Shown: positions 16,501 to 23,367 of the stretch, piece by piece
Position numbering within the stretch: position 1 is the stretch's first letter
Layout: every line of letters starts with the position of its first letter
DNA from: Magnetococcales bacterium
Lineage (GTDB): Bacteria; Pseudomonadota; Magnetococcia; Magnetococcales; Magnetaquicoccaceae
Direction: 5' to 3'
Assembly: GCA_015234115.1 (NCBI GenBank)
Contig: JADFWP010000028.1
Location: 1-34,649 of the forward strand
Length of the DNA stretch: 34,649 bases
Translations under genes and position numbers: made by a program
Notes under the pieces: model-generated
Database searches by the model: none
What the model was told of the DNA's origin: nothing
The model's input: only the letters and a program-made list of their open reading frames with translations

Positions 16501-17157
16501 ATGATGAAGCCTCTTGACTCATGGTTGCTGCGGATCGGTGGCGCGTTGCTGCTCACAACTCTTGGCCCGTTGGTTCCGGCCCAGGCCGCCGATGCCGATC
16601 TCCTCTCCTTTTCGGCCGATGTGGTCCGCAGTCGCGCCGATAAAAAAAGTCCGGTGACTCGTGGCAAACTCTATGTCTCGCCGGAAGCGATCCGGGGCGA
16701 AGGACCACGCAACGGGGTGCTGGTGGTGCGCATCCATCATCCGCATCGCAAACTGGTCCACATCCTGATTCCGTCCCAGAAAATTTACAGCGAACAGACC
16801 GGCATCGAAGAATCTTTCCCCCCCCTCCCGGACGACCCCCAAAGCCCATGCCGCACGGACAAGAAAATGATCTGTCGGCAGGTGGGCAATGAAATGATCG
16901 ATGGTCGCCGTACCTTCCACTGGGAGATCGCCACCCGTGGCGCAGACAACCGCGAAAGCTTTCAGGCCCATCTCTGGATCGATCCGCGCCTGAAAATGGC
17001 GATCCGGGAGCGTTACGCCGATGGTCTGACGGTGGAATTGAACAACATCCAGGAGGCTCCTCAATCCCTGGAACTATTTGTTGTTCCTCAAGATTTCCAG
17101 AAGGTAACCCCGGCCTCTCCTCCCCCTGCCCCAGGGGACGCCCCACGGATGCCCTGA
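16501..17157 (+). CDS. Periplasmic protein, possible LolA/DUF4412-like fold
   Basis: A 218-residue exported protein: signal peptide of about 30 residues (LLRIGGALLLTTLGPLVPAQA-ADAD) and a beta-rich mature part (GKLYVSPEAIRGEG, RKLVHILIPSQKIYSEQ, HWEIATRGADNRESFQAHLW). The succession of short beta strands with a late 'measured modification and linear ester' pattern recalls lipoprotein-carrier-like periplasmic proteins, but I cannot assign a family with certainty. Two Cys (in SPCRTDKK and MICRQV) may form a disulfide. It follows the previous gene by 11 bases and is the last gene of the RND operon, ahead of a hairpin and a promoter-like pair. Confidence 0.65.
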   Translation: MMKPLDSWLLRIGGALLLTTLGPLVPAQAADADLLSFSADVVRSRADKKSPVTRGKLYVSPEAIRGEGPRNGVLVVRIHHPHRKLVHILIPSQKIYSEQTGIEESFPPLPDDPQSPCRTDKKMICRQVGNEMIDGRRTFHWEIATRGADNRESFQAHLWIDPRLKMAIRERYADGLTVELNNIQEAPQSLELFVVPQDFQKVTPASPPPAPGDAPRMP

Positions 17158-17159
17158 AA

Positions 17160-17181
17160 AAATTTCATGAGGCTGAAATTT
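17160..17181. terminator. Short perfect hairpin behind the RND operon
   Basis: AAATTTCA (17160-17167) pairs fully with TGAAATTT (17174-17181) around a 6-base loop, two bases after the stop at 17157. The stem is AT-rich and lacks a T run on the plus strand, so it is a weak terminator at best or an mRNA-protecting end. Confidence 0.4.
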
Positions 17182-17184
17182 CCC

Positions 17185-17212
17185 TTGCAAACGTCTGCAA
17201 AGGGCGTATATT
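17185..17212 (+). promoter_or_regulatory. Promoter-like -35/-10 pair for the 17345 gene
   Basis: TTGCAA at 17185-17190 and TATATT at 17207-17212 are 16 bases apart and resemble a sigma-70 promoter. They lie about 130 bases ahead of the secreted-protein gene. An AT-rich palindrome-like run (ATTATTATATACAAATAAT) follows at about 17217-17236. Confidence 0.4.
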
Positions 17213-17344
17213 AGAACATTATTATATACAAATAATGGTCAAGGCCGATTTCATCCCTGGTTTCCCAGTGGCGCGAGTTGGTATCATGGGTTAATGAACT
17301 CTTGTCCGAGTATCTTTTCGGGCCAACGGTGAAACGGTGAACCA

Positions 17345-18070
17345 ATGAGGAAATCCTTGCATTATAAAAAATTTCTTCTAATGTGGGCAGTCAGTGCCTC
17401 TTGGATGGCCACGTCGCACCCGGCAACCGCTGGTGGCATGACCCCGGATATGACCGCACTGTCACCGGGCATGATGGGGGTGGCAGATCAGGGAGATGCC
17501 ACGGAAATGGGGCAACGCATGGGCAAATTCATGGGATCGTTCATGCGCGAAATGAAAAATGCCCCGGAACGTGGCGATGCCAACGAGGGATGGCGCGCGG
17601 AATCACGCGGTCGCGAACCGGTCGAATCCCGCCGGGGCAACTGGCGCGACGACGAAGAGACCCGCCGGAGTGGCCGGGGGGAGCAACCACGGGAAGTTTT
17701 GCGCTATGTCCCGCTCTACGATCCCTGGGGCGCGGACCGGGGTGCTCCCTACATGGAACAGGAATTGTGGGGTGGATCGCCCTATTACGGACGCACTCCC
17801 TATCCGGGACGCGGGGCCTGGAATGAACCGGGTCCGTATGGATGGGCGGCGGATCAAAACTGGGAGCGCGGACGCGGCTATTACGGCGCAGGACTCGCCC
17901 CCTGGGAAACGCATGAGCCGCCACCCGATCCGCGCACGGAACGGCGCTGGCTCGACCCCTCTTATTACGACCGCCCAGACCCCAGAGTGGATCCGGCCTG
18001 GGAGGAACCCCCAGGACAAAGACCGTATGGTCCCTGGTCCGGTGGTGGCAGACGTGGCAGTTGGTGGTAA
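17345..18070 (+). CDS. Secreted Met- then Arg/Gly/Tyr/Trp-rich hypothetical protein
   Basis: A 241-residue exported protein. The signal peptide ends near SHPATAGG. The first mature segment is Met-rich (GMTPDMTALSPGMMGVAD, MGQRMGKFMGSFMREM); the rest is low-complexity with Arg, Gly, Pro, Tyr and Trp and ends RRGSWW. The aromatic, Gly-rich composition and Trp-Trp end resemble the two following proteins, with which it probably forms one transcription unit (gap 42 bases). I know no family. It may be a matrix or coat component of the same structure. Confidence 0.65.
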   Translation: MRKSLHYKKFLLMWAVSASWMATSHPATAGGMTPDMTALSPGMMGVADQGDATEMGQRMGKFMGSFMREMKNAPERGDANEGWRAESRGREPVESRRGNWRDDEETRRSGRGEQPREVLRYVPLYDPWGADRGAPYMEQELWGGSPYYGRTPYPGRGAWNEPGPYGWAADQNWERGRGYYGAGLAPWETHEPPPDPRTERRWLDPSYYDRPDPRVDPAWEEPPGQRPYGPWSGGGRRGSWW

Positions 18071-18112
18071 GACGAGAGACAACCTTTCAATCCTTGGGAC
18101 AAGGAGCTCGAC

Positions 18113-18523
18113 ATGAAGAAAACCACGCGTATTCTGGCATTGGCCGGGCTGCTGACCGCCCTGGGCCAGGCCCTTCCGGAGTCTGCTTCCGCATGGTGGG
18201 GTCCCTGGGACAATGGTTGGGGCAACAACGGCTGGGGCAACAACAATTGGGGCAACAATTGGGGGAACAATTGGGGCAACAACGGCTGGGGCAACGGTTC
18301 GGGCAATGGCCGCGCCAAAGGCAACTTCACCTTCAGCGTGGATGGTGACGTGGATGGCTGGGCGAACAATCTCTGGAACGGCAATAACGTCTGGAACAAT
18401 AATAACGGCTGGAACAACAACAACGGCTGGAATAACGGCTGGGGGCCTTTTGGGGGCGGTCCCTGGAACGGAGGACCCGGTGGCTGGGGCCCAGGAAACT
18501 GGGGACCTGGTGGCTGGTGGTGA
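18113..18523 (+). CDS. Exported Trp-Gly-Asn repeat protein, sulfur globule protein-like (paralogue 1)
   Basis: A 136-residue secreted protein. The signal peptide ends ESASA, and the mature protein begins WWGPWDNG. Repeats of WGNN fill residues 35-60 and WNNNNG repeats fill 93-110; between them is NGSGNGRAKGNFTFSVDGDV, shared almost exactly with the next gene. The start of the mature protein, Gly/Asn/aromatic bias and an internal phenylalanine-containing NFTF block recall the sulfur globule proteins (SgpA/SgpB) that coat periplasmic sulfur inclusions in purple sulfur bacteria. That link rests on composition and layout only. A strong AAGGAG precedes the ATG. Alternative: an aggregating surface or biofilm-matrix protein. 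Confidence 0.75.
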   Translation: MKKTTRILALAGLLTALGQALPESASAWWGPWDNGWGNNGWGNNNWGNNWGNNWGNNGWGNGSGNGRAKGNFTFSVDGDVDGWANNLWNGNNVWNNNNGWNNNNGWNNGWGPFGGGPWNGGPGGWGPGNWGPGGWW

Positions 18524-18576
18524 AGTAAGGGATTGACTTGAAACGCCCCTCAATAAATCAAAAACTGGAGAATACA

Positions 18577-19074
18577 ATGAAAACAGGTCTGAAGGTGCTG
18601 GCGGTTGCGGTCCTCATCGGTGGTGGTGCCCTGCTGTCGGCGCCGGATGCTTCGGCGTGGTGGGGAGGCCCGGGTGGTTGGGGCAATAATGGTTGGGGCA
18701 ACAACAACAGCAACAACTGGGGCAACAACTGGGGCAACAACGGCTACGGCAACGGCAGTGGCAATGGCCGCGCCAATGGTAATTTCGGTTTCAATATGGG
18801 TGGCGATGTCGCCGGCAATGGCAGCGGCAATGGCAGCGGCAACAATAATTGGAACAATTCCAACGGCTGGAACAATAACAACGGCTGGAACAACAATAAT
18901 GGCTGGAACAACGGCGGCTGGGGCGGACCTTATGGTTATGGTCCCGGCTACGGCGGACCCGGCTATGGCGGACCCGGCTATGGTTATCCGCCGGTGCCCC
19001 CGCAGGGTGCCTGGGGCTATCCTGGCGCTCCGCAGCAGGCCCCGGCTCCCGAGGCGGCTCCGGTCGGCAAATAA
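18577..19074 (+). CDS. Exported Trp-Gly-Asn repeat protein, sulfur globule protein-like (paralogue 2)
   Basis: A 165-residue secreted protein, tandem paralogue of the preceding one. The signal peptide ends PDASA before WWGGPGGWGNNGWGNN. It keeps the shared core NGSGNGRANGNFGFNMGGDV, followed by NGSGNGSG, WNNNNG repeats and a Tyr-Gly-Pro segment (GYGPGYGGPGYGGPGYGYP) not present in paralogue 1. The Gly-Tyr-Pro tail is like that of described sulfur globule proteins. ATG 18577 is chosen because GGAG is six bases upstream and the signal peptide starts there. It ends 34 bases before a strong terminator. Confidence 0.75.
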   Translation: MKTGLKVLAVAVLIGGGALLSAPDASAWWGGPGGWGNNGWGNNNSNNWGNNWGNNGYGNGSGNGRANGNFGFNMGGDVAGNGSGNGSGNNNWNNSNGWNNNNGWNNNNGWNNGGWGGPYGYGPGYGGPGYGGPGYGYPPVPPQGAWGYPGAPQQAPAPEAAPVGK

Positions 19075-19108
19075 TCGTCCCGACGCTGCAAGCAGGACCG
19101 ATCGCACA

Positions 19109-19141
19109 GGGGGTGGCTCCAAAGGGCCACCCCCTTTTTTT
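19109..19141 (+). terminator. Strong rho-independent terminator
   Basis: GGGGGTGGC (19109-19117) pairs perfectly with GCCACCCCC (19126-19134) around an 8-base loop, followed by seven T. It closes the repeat-protein unit and separates it from the first ParA gene. Confidence 0.93.
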
Positions 19142-19257
19142 GGGCACCATGCTCTGGACCTGTTGAGTGCAGACTTGAATTCCTGACAATAATTGCGTAA
19201 AAAGGGTGTTCTCGGATATCGCCTTCGAAAAGCTTCGACCGAAATGGAAGGAAGAGC

Positions 19258-19929
19258 ATGATCACCGTCGTGGGTAACCTGAAAGGCGGCTGTGGCAAGA
19301 GCACCATCACCTTCAATCTGGCCGTGTGGCTGGCCCGCCATGGCCAGGATGTGGTGACGTTCGATCTGGATCCGCAAGCCACGTTGAGCGATGCCGTCGA
19401 GGTCCGACGCGAAGAGGGGGTGTTGCCGGATATCCGGGTGTTTCGTTCGGAGAGCGATCCGGCGCGGATCATGGCCAAACATCGTGGCGAGGCTCTGGTG
19501 GATGTGGGGGCTTCCAATCTCTGGGCCATGCGCCAGGCGATCGGACAGGCGGACCGGATTCTTTGCCCCGTGCCCCCGAGTCAGGCCGATGTCTGGTCCA
19601 CGGCCCGCTTTCTGGAAATCGTCAAGGAGACAGCCACGGCCCGCTCCAGACGACCGGAGATCTGTCTGTTCGTCAACCGTGCCGATACCCATCCGATGCT
19701 CAAAGAGTCGGACGAAGCCGAGGCAGCCCTGGCCACCCTGCCCGGCGTGACCATCCTGAAAACCCGCATCTGCCAACGGACCGCCTATCGGCGATCGTTC
19801 AGCGAAGGGCGGGCGGTCTTCGAGCTGGCGCCCGGTGGCAAGGCCTCCCAGGAATTCCTGGAACTGGTCGGCGTGCTCTACCCAGAGCTGGTCTCCTCCG
19901 ACCAACATGCGGAGTCGCGTTCATCCTAG
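19258..19929 (+). CDS. ParA/MinD-family ATPase 1
   Basis: Deviant-Walker ATPase of 223 residues. KGGCGKST (residues 9-16) has the signature Lys9 of the ParA/MinD family; FDLDPQATLSD and LVDVGAS supply the other nucleotide motifs. Such ATPases form gradients on DNA or membrane and position plasmids, chemoreceptor clusters, carboxysomes or other cargo. There is no ParB gene or parS-like site, and no long C-terminal amphipathic helix typical of MinD, so cargo positioning is more likely than DNA segregation. The next gene, 14 bases on, encodes a membrane-anchored coiled coil, a plausible partner. It lies directly after two sulfur-globule-like genes, but a terminator separates them. Confidence 0.88.
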   Translation: MITVVGNLKGGCGKSTITFNLAVWLARHGQDVVTFDLDPQATLSDAVEVRREEGVLPDIRVFRSESDPARIMAKHRGEALVDVGASNLWAMRQAIGQADRILCPVPPSQADVWSTARFLEIVKETATARSRRPEICLFVNRADTHPMLKESDEAEAALATLPGVTILKTRICQRTAYRRSFSEGRAVFELAPGGKASQEFLELVGVLYPELVSSDQHAESRSS

Positions 19930-19943
19930 AAGGAGCCCAATCC

Positions 19944-20672
19944 ATGTCGGACACCCCCAATCCGCAGCCCTCCAGGGGAACCAGCAACCCTGAACCGATG
20001 GACGGAAAAACCGCGTCGCATGCCAGGCACATGCCCCCGAACATGCCGATCGTGCCTGCCGGACGCTACCGGGAGTGCGGCGAATGTTCGTCGATGATTT
20101 TGTCGGATTTTGCCAAAAGCTTTGACAAAAGCGCCAGACGCTGGGAGCTGATCGTCTATCCTTCGCTCTTTGCGTTCATCATTCTGGCCATGTACGGATT
20201 TTTCCTGATCTACAGCCTGACCCAGGACATCCGCACCATGGCCTCCTCCATCGATCCGAAGATGGGGGTCAACATGGGCAGCCTGTCCAACAATATCCGC
20301 CAGCTCTCCAATAACATGGAGGTGATGTCCACCCATCTCGAATACATCAGCGACAACATGGAAACCATGTCCGTGGACATGCAGAACATGGCCGAGAACA
20401 TGGAAAGCATGACCACTTCCATCCATGGCATGAGCACCAACGTCGCCGGCATGAACCAGAATGTCGCCACGCTGACCGGCAACATCAAGAGCATGGACAA
20501 ATCCATGACCGAGATCAACCAGAAGATGAACGTTCTGCCCCAGATCGGTCAGAATGTCGCGCTCATGGGTCAGGCGGTCCACGCCATGGCCAGCACGATG
20601 AATGCCATGGGCTACGACATGAACGGAGCCACACGTCCCATGAGCTTCATCAACCGTTTCATGCCCTGGTGA
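19944..20672 (+). CDS. Membrane-anchored Met-core heptad coiled-coil protein
   Basis: A 242-residue protein without a family I recognise. A Pro/Met-rich N terminus holds CGEC at 45-48, then one membrane helix at about 70-91. Residues 116-199 are twelve uninterrupted seven-residue units with hydrophobic residues at positions 3 and 6, for example NNMEVMS, DNMETMS, VDMQNMA and ENMESMT. Thirteen Met lie in this block, mostly at core positions, which is rare. This should form a long rod, parallel or trimeric, projecting from the membrane. AAGGAG lies upstream. It follows ParA 1 by 14 bases and is probably its partner or adaptor to the cargo. N-terminal side is likely cytoplasmic. Confidence 0.8.
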   Translation: MSDTPNPQPSRGTSNPEPMDGKTASHARHMPPNMPIVPAGRYRECGECSSMILSDFAKSFDKSARRWELIVYPSLFAFIILAMYGFFLIYSLTQDIRTMASSIDPKMGVNMGSLSNNIRQLSNNMEVMSTHLEYISDNMETMSVDMQNMAENMESMTTSIHGMSTNVAGMNQNVATLTGNIKSMDKSMTEINQKMNVLPQIGQNVALMGQAVHAMASTMNAMGYDMNGATRPMSFINRFMPW

Positions 20673-20687
20673 GCAACCGCGCCCGAC

Positions 20688-20879
20688 TCAGTAGGGATAG
20701 GCGAAGATCCCGTAATAATAATCCACATAACGCTGAACCCGCTGCATGGCGCTGCCACTGATCCCCTGCAAGTTCGTCAGATCCCTGACGCCACAATGGG
20801 CGGAAACGATGTCATAGACGTGGGGATTCTGACGCAGGAAATTCACTTTTTCTTGCAATGCCCGGATGTCACGGCTCAT
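20688..20879 (-). CDS. 63-residue hypothetical protein between the two ParA units
   Basis: A small protein on the minus strand: helical N-terminal half (MSRDIRALQEKVNFLRQNP), a short DLTNLQGISGSAMQRVQ segment that recalls a helix-turn-helix or short alpha-hairpin, and an aromatic C terminus (YVDYYYGIFAYPY). AAGGAG lies six bases upstream of ATG 20879, so it is a convincing gene although it is only the tail of a longer open frame. It is divergent from ParA 2 and convergent with the coiled-coil gene (15 bases between stops). Function unknown; its position suggests a regulator or small partner of one of the ParA units. Confidence 0.65.
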   Translation of the reverse strand: MSRDIRALQEKVNFLRQNPHVYDIVSAHCGVRDLTNLQGISGSAMQRVQRYVDYYYGIFAYPY

Positions 20880-20984
20880 GGCGGTCTCCTTCGAGGATTG
20901 GGTGATGATGAATTCGAGAGAGATTAATGCAAGGCTCAAGCCAATCCGGCACACTCCTCCCGTGATCCTACAGGTCCGATAGGG

Positions 20985-21872
20985 ATGTACGCCATTGCCA
21001 TTTACAACAACAAAGGCGGCGTGGGCAAATCGACCCTGACGGTGTTCATGGCCGATTTTCTCGCCTCGTTGGCGGTGCGCGGTCGTCCGTTGCGGGTGGT
21101 GGTGCTCGATCTGGATCCCCAAGGCTCCTGCGCCAGGGCGCTGCTCGGCGCAGAAAGGGTGCAACAGGCCGGAAACGAAGAACAAACCCTGGGGCAACTC
21201 GCCTGCGCCCTGGATCGGGGACGCCCGGTGCAGCTCGATTCTTTTTTGTTCCGCAGAGCTGCCGGCCCCAGTCGCGGTCGTGCCACGCCCGTGGCCGAAG
21301 TGGGAGTTATGCTCTCCGACAAGGCCCAGGCGTTTGCCTTCGAGGTCAATCCGCTCCATCGTCTGACCACGCTGCGCGACCGGCTCAAACCCGAGCTGGC
21401 CAGTCGGTTCGATATCGCCTTGCTGGATCTGCCCGGCAATATCGACCAGCGCAACCTGTTGGCCGTCAATGGATTGATCATGAGCGACGCGGTGATCACG
21501 CCGGTGGAGGTGGCCCGTTTCTCCATTGACGCCATGCCCGACACCGTGGCCATGATCGATTATGCCCGTCAACAAGGTGACGGTCACCATCCCACCTTTC
21601 TGGGCATGGTGATCAACCGGGCCGACAAACGGGGGCAGCAGTATCAGCGCAATGTGGGCCAGATGCGGGAGATGGCCAGCCACCTGGAAATTCCGGTGTT
21701 CGACCAGGTGTTGCCCAATGCCCAATCCCTCGGCGCGGTCACCGAGGAACAGGTGGCGGTCGGTTCCTTGCGGGAGCGGTATGGCAGCTATTATCCCCAT
21801 GTCAAGGCCGTGGTGGGCGAGGCGTTCAGACGCTGGCACGCCCTGGATGTTGATCGATCCTTTGTGCCCTGA
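20985..21872 (+). CDS. ParA/MinD-family ATPase 2
   Basis: Deviant-Walker ATPase of 295 residues, distinct from ParA 1. KGGVGKST lies at 10-17 with signature Lys10; LDLDPQGS and LLDLPGNIDQRN give the switch regions. An insert of roughly 40 residues (about 60-105) between Walker A' and the switch region is larger than in ParA 1. No ParB follows. The next gene starts 23 bases on and encodes a MotA/ExbB-like membrane protein, so this ATPase may place or switch an envelope complex. The upstream gap of 105 bases to the divergent small gene should hold both promoters; no clear pair was identified. Confidence 0.88.
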   Translation: MYAIAIYNNKGGVGKSTLTVFMADFLASLAVRGRPLRVVVLDLDPQGSCARALLGAERVQQAGNEEQTLGQLACALDRGRPVQLDSFLFRRAAGPSRGRATPVAEVGVMLSDKAQAFAFEVNPLHRLTTLRDRLKPELASRFDIALLDLPGNIDQRNLLAVNGLIMSDAVITPVEVARFSIDAMPDTVAMIDYARQQGDGHHPTFLGMVINRADKRGQQYQRNVGQMREMASHLEIPVFDQVLPNAQSLGAVTEEQVAVGSLRERYGSYYPHVKAVVGEAFRRWHALDVDRSFVP

Positions 21873-21895
21873 CCGGCGCGCCAGGAGTCCTCATC

Positions 21896-23176
21896 ATGTT
21901 CGAATGGATCGTTTCGCTCCTCAACCACCCGGCCACGCCCTGGACGTTGGCCCTGTCGATTCCGGTATTGGCGGTGCTTCTCTGGTGGCGGGTGCGTCAG
22001 GCGCTGTTGCAGCCGCTGTTCGCCCAGATCCAGGCAGCCAGGGATTGGCTGGACGAGACCCCGGATCTGCCGGAGGCCTTCTTTCCCGCGTTTCGTCTTC
22101 TGGATGGCCGTCTGAGCGGTCTGCCGCTGCTGGCCCGACCATGGCGCAACTTCACCGCCTCCCTGCTTCAGTCCGATGCGCCGAAACCGATGCTCTTCCA
22201 GACCCGGCAGCCCGAAGCGTTTTTCCGTCTGGAATTGCTGACCGCCCATCATCCCCAGGCGGTTTTGTTGCAGGCCATGCCCACTTTGTTGATCGCCATC
22301 GGGGTGTTGTTCACCTTTGTCGGTGTGGCGGGCGCGTTGCATTTCGCCGCGCGCGGTCTGCTCACCGCCGAACCCGAGACGACCCGTCAGGCGTTGCGCG
22401 GGGTGTTGTCCATGGCTGCGCTCAAATTTCTCTCCTCGATCACCGCCATCCTTGCGGCGGGTGTCGTGAGTTGGCGGATGCGACGTTGGCAGCGGGTGAT
22501 CGGACTGGCATTGACGGTGATGTGCGATCAGCTTGGCAGTCGTTGCGCGTTGCTCACGCCCGGATCCTCTCTTCAGGAGTCGTCTGCGGCCCTGGCCACG
22601 CCGGAGCCGATGATTCAGGCCTTGAAGGAGGAGGGCAAGCGTCTGTCCCAGCGTTTGGAGTCGTTGGAGCGCACGCTGCATCTGTTGATCGAAGCCCAGC
22701 GCGCCCAGCCGGCGCGTGAGAGGCAGGTCGTCGCCGCGTCGGGCAGCGATGCCGGGGGGCATGCCTTGAGTCGTTCCGAGCAGGAGTCCTGGATGCGCAT
22801 CATCGACCGCATGGAGCTGGCGGCCCATGCCCTCGAAAAGCAATCCGAGGGGTTGAGCGGTTTGAGCGCTCTGGCTGACGAGACCCGGCGTGCCAGCGAA
22901 GGATCGATCCGGGCCGGTCACGAGGCGGTGGAGAAGTTGATGGATTCGATCGCGAATTTCAACAGTCGCATGGAGGGGAGTTTTGCCCATTCGGCAGAGG
23001 TGTTGCTGACCCGGCTGGCGCACAACAACCAGAAAGTGGTTTCCCAGGTGATCGCCCAACTGGATCGGGATCAGCTCCACGAGATCACGGTGCCGGATCT
23101 GGGCAAGAAGGAGCTGCCGCAACTGTTCGATCAGTTTCTGCGCACGCGCGGAGGCCGCAAGGAGACCAACCATTGA
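21896..23176 (+). CDS. MotA/TolQ/ExbB-like membrane protein with cytoplasmic coiled coil (ZorA-like)
   Basis: A 426-residue inner-membrane protein. One helix near residues 15-32, then two more at about 123-148 (LLIAIGVLFTFVGVAGAL) and 172-193 (LSSITAILAAGVVSW) give the MotA/TolQ/ExbB channel pattern, with a large cytoplasmic part after them (about 200-426, helical, probable coiled coil, LSQRLESLERTLHLLIEAQ). This layout is that of ZorA and related stator-type proteins, which form proton-driven five-to-two motors with a MotB-type partner. No ZorC or ZorD is present, so it is not a standard Zorya system. The last codons Asn-His-stop are supplied by a repeat element. Confidence 0.72.
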   Translation: MFEWIVSLLNHPATPWTLALSIPVLAVLLWWRVRQALLQPLFAQIQAARDWLDETPDLPEAFFPAFRLLDGRLSGLPLLARPWRNFTASLLQSDAPKPMLFQTRQPEAFFRLELLTAHHPQAVLLQAMPTLLIAIGVLFTFVGVAGALHFAARGLLTAEPETTRQALRGVLSMAALKFLSSITAILAAGVVSWRMRRWQRVIGLALTVMCDQLGSRCALLTPGSSLQESSAALATPEPMIQALKEEGKRLSQRLESLERTLHLLIEAQRAQPARERQVVAASGSDAGGHALSRSEQESWMRIIDRMELAAHALEKQSEGLSGLSALADETRRASEGSIRAGHEAVEKLMDSIANFNSRMEGSFAHSAEVLLTRLAHNNQKVVSQVIAQLDRDQLHEITVPDLGKKELPQLFDQFLRTRGGRKETNH

Positions 23177-23365
23177 AAAAAAAGAAGGGGTCTGGGGGAT
23201 TCCTCCCCCAGGGTTTTGCCTTTGCTTTTGACTTTGCCTCTAAAATAAAAATTTTTACAATCTTTTGATTTTAAAGAAAAAATTTTAAAAATGTTTTGTT
23301 TAAAGGATAAAGTCAAAACCCTGGGGGAAGAATCCCCCAGACCCTCTCTTTTCTTTCAATAGTTG
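23167..23365. repeat. Inverted-repeat element (copy 4) inside the operon
   Basis: About 199 bases with ends CAACCATTGAAA and TTTCAATAGTTG and two GTCTGGGGGATTC / GAATCCCCCAGAC arms around an AT-rich centre. Its left end contains the stop codon of the MotA-like gene and its right end touches the GTG/ATG start region of the next gene, so it fills the entire intergenic gap. It also brings in strong hairpins that could dampen transcription between the two parts of the operon. Confidence 0.87.
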
Positions 23366-23367
23366 TG

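Noticed and set aside
18190-18940. CRISPR-like array in the repeat-protein genes
   Set aside because: Repeats are short, imperfect, in frame and code for WGNN and WNNNNG; no spacers and no cas genes.
19258-21872. Chromosome or plasmid segregation locus (parAB/parS)
   Set aside because: Two ParA genes are present but no ParB homologue and no parS-like site was seen; both are followed by membrane coiled-coil proteins instead.
21791-23173. 460-residue frame on the minus strand
   Set aside because: Antisense to the MotA-like gene; Gln/Arg/His-rich with no domain.
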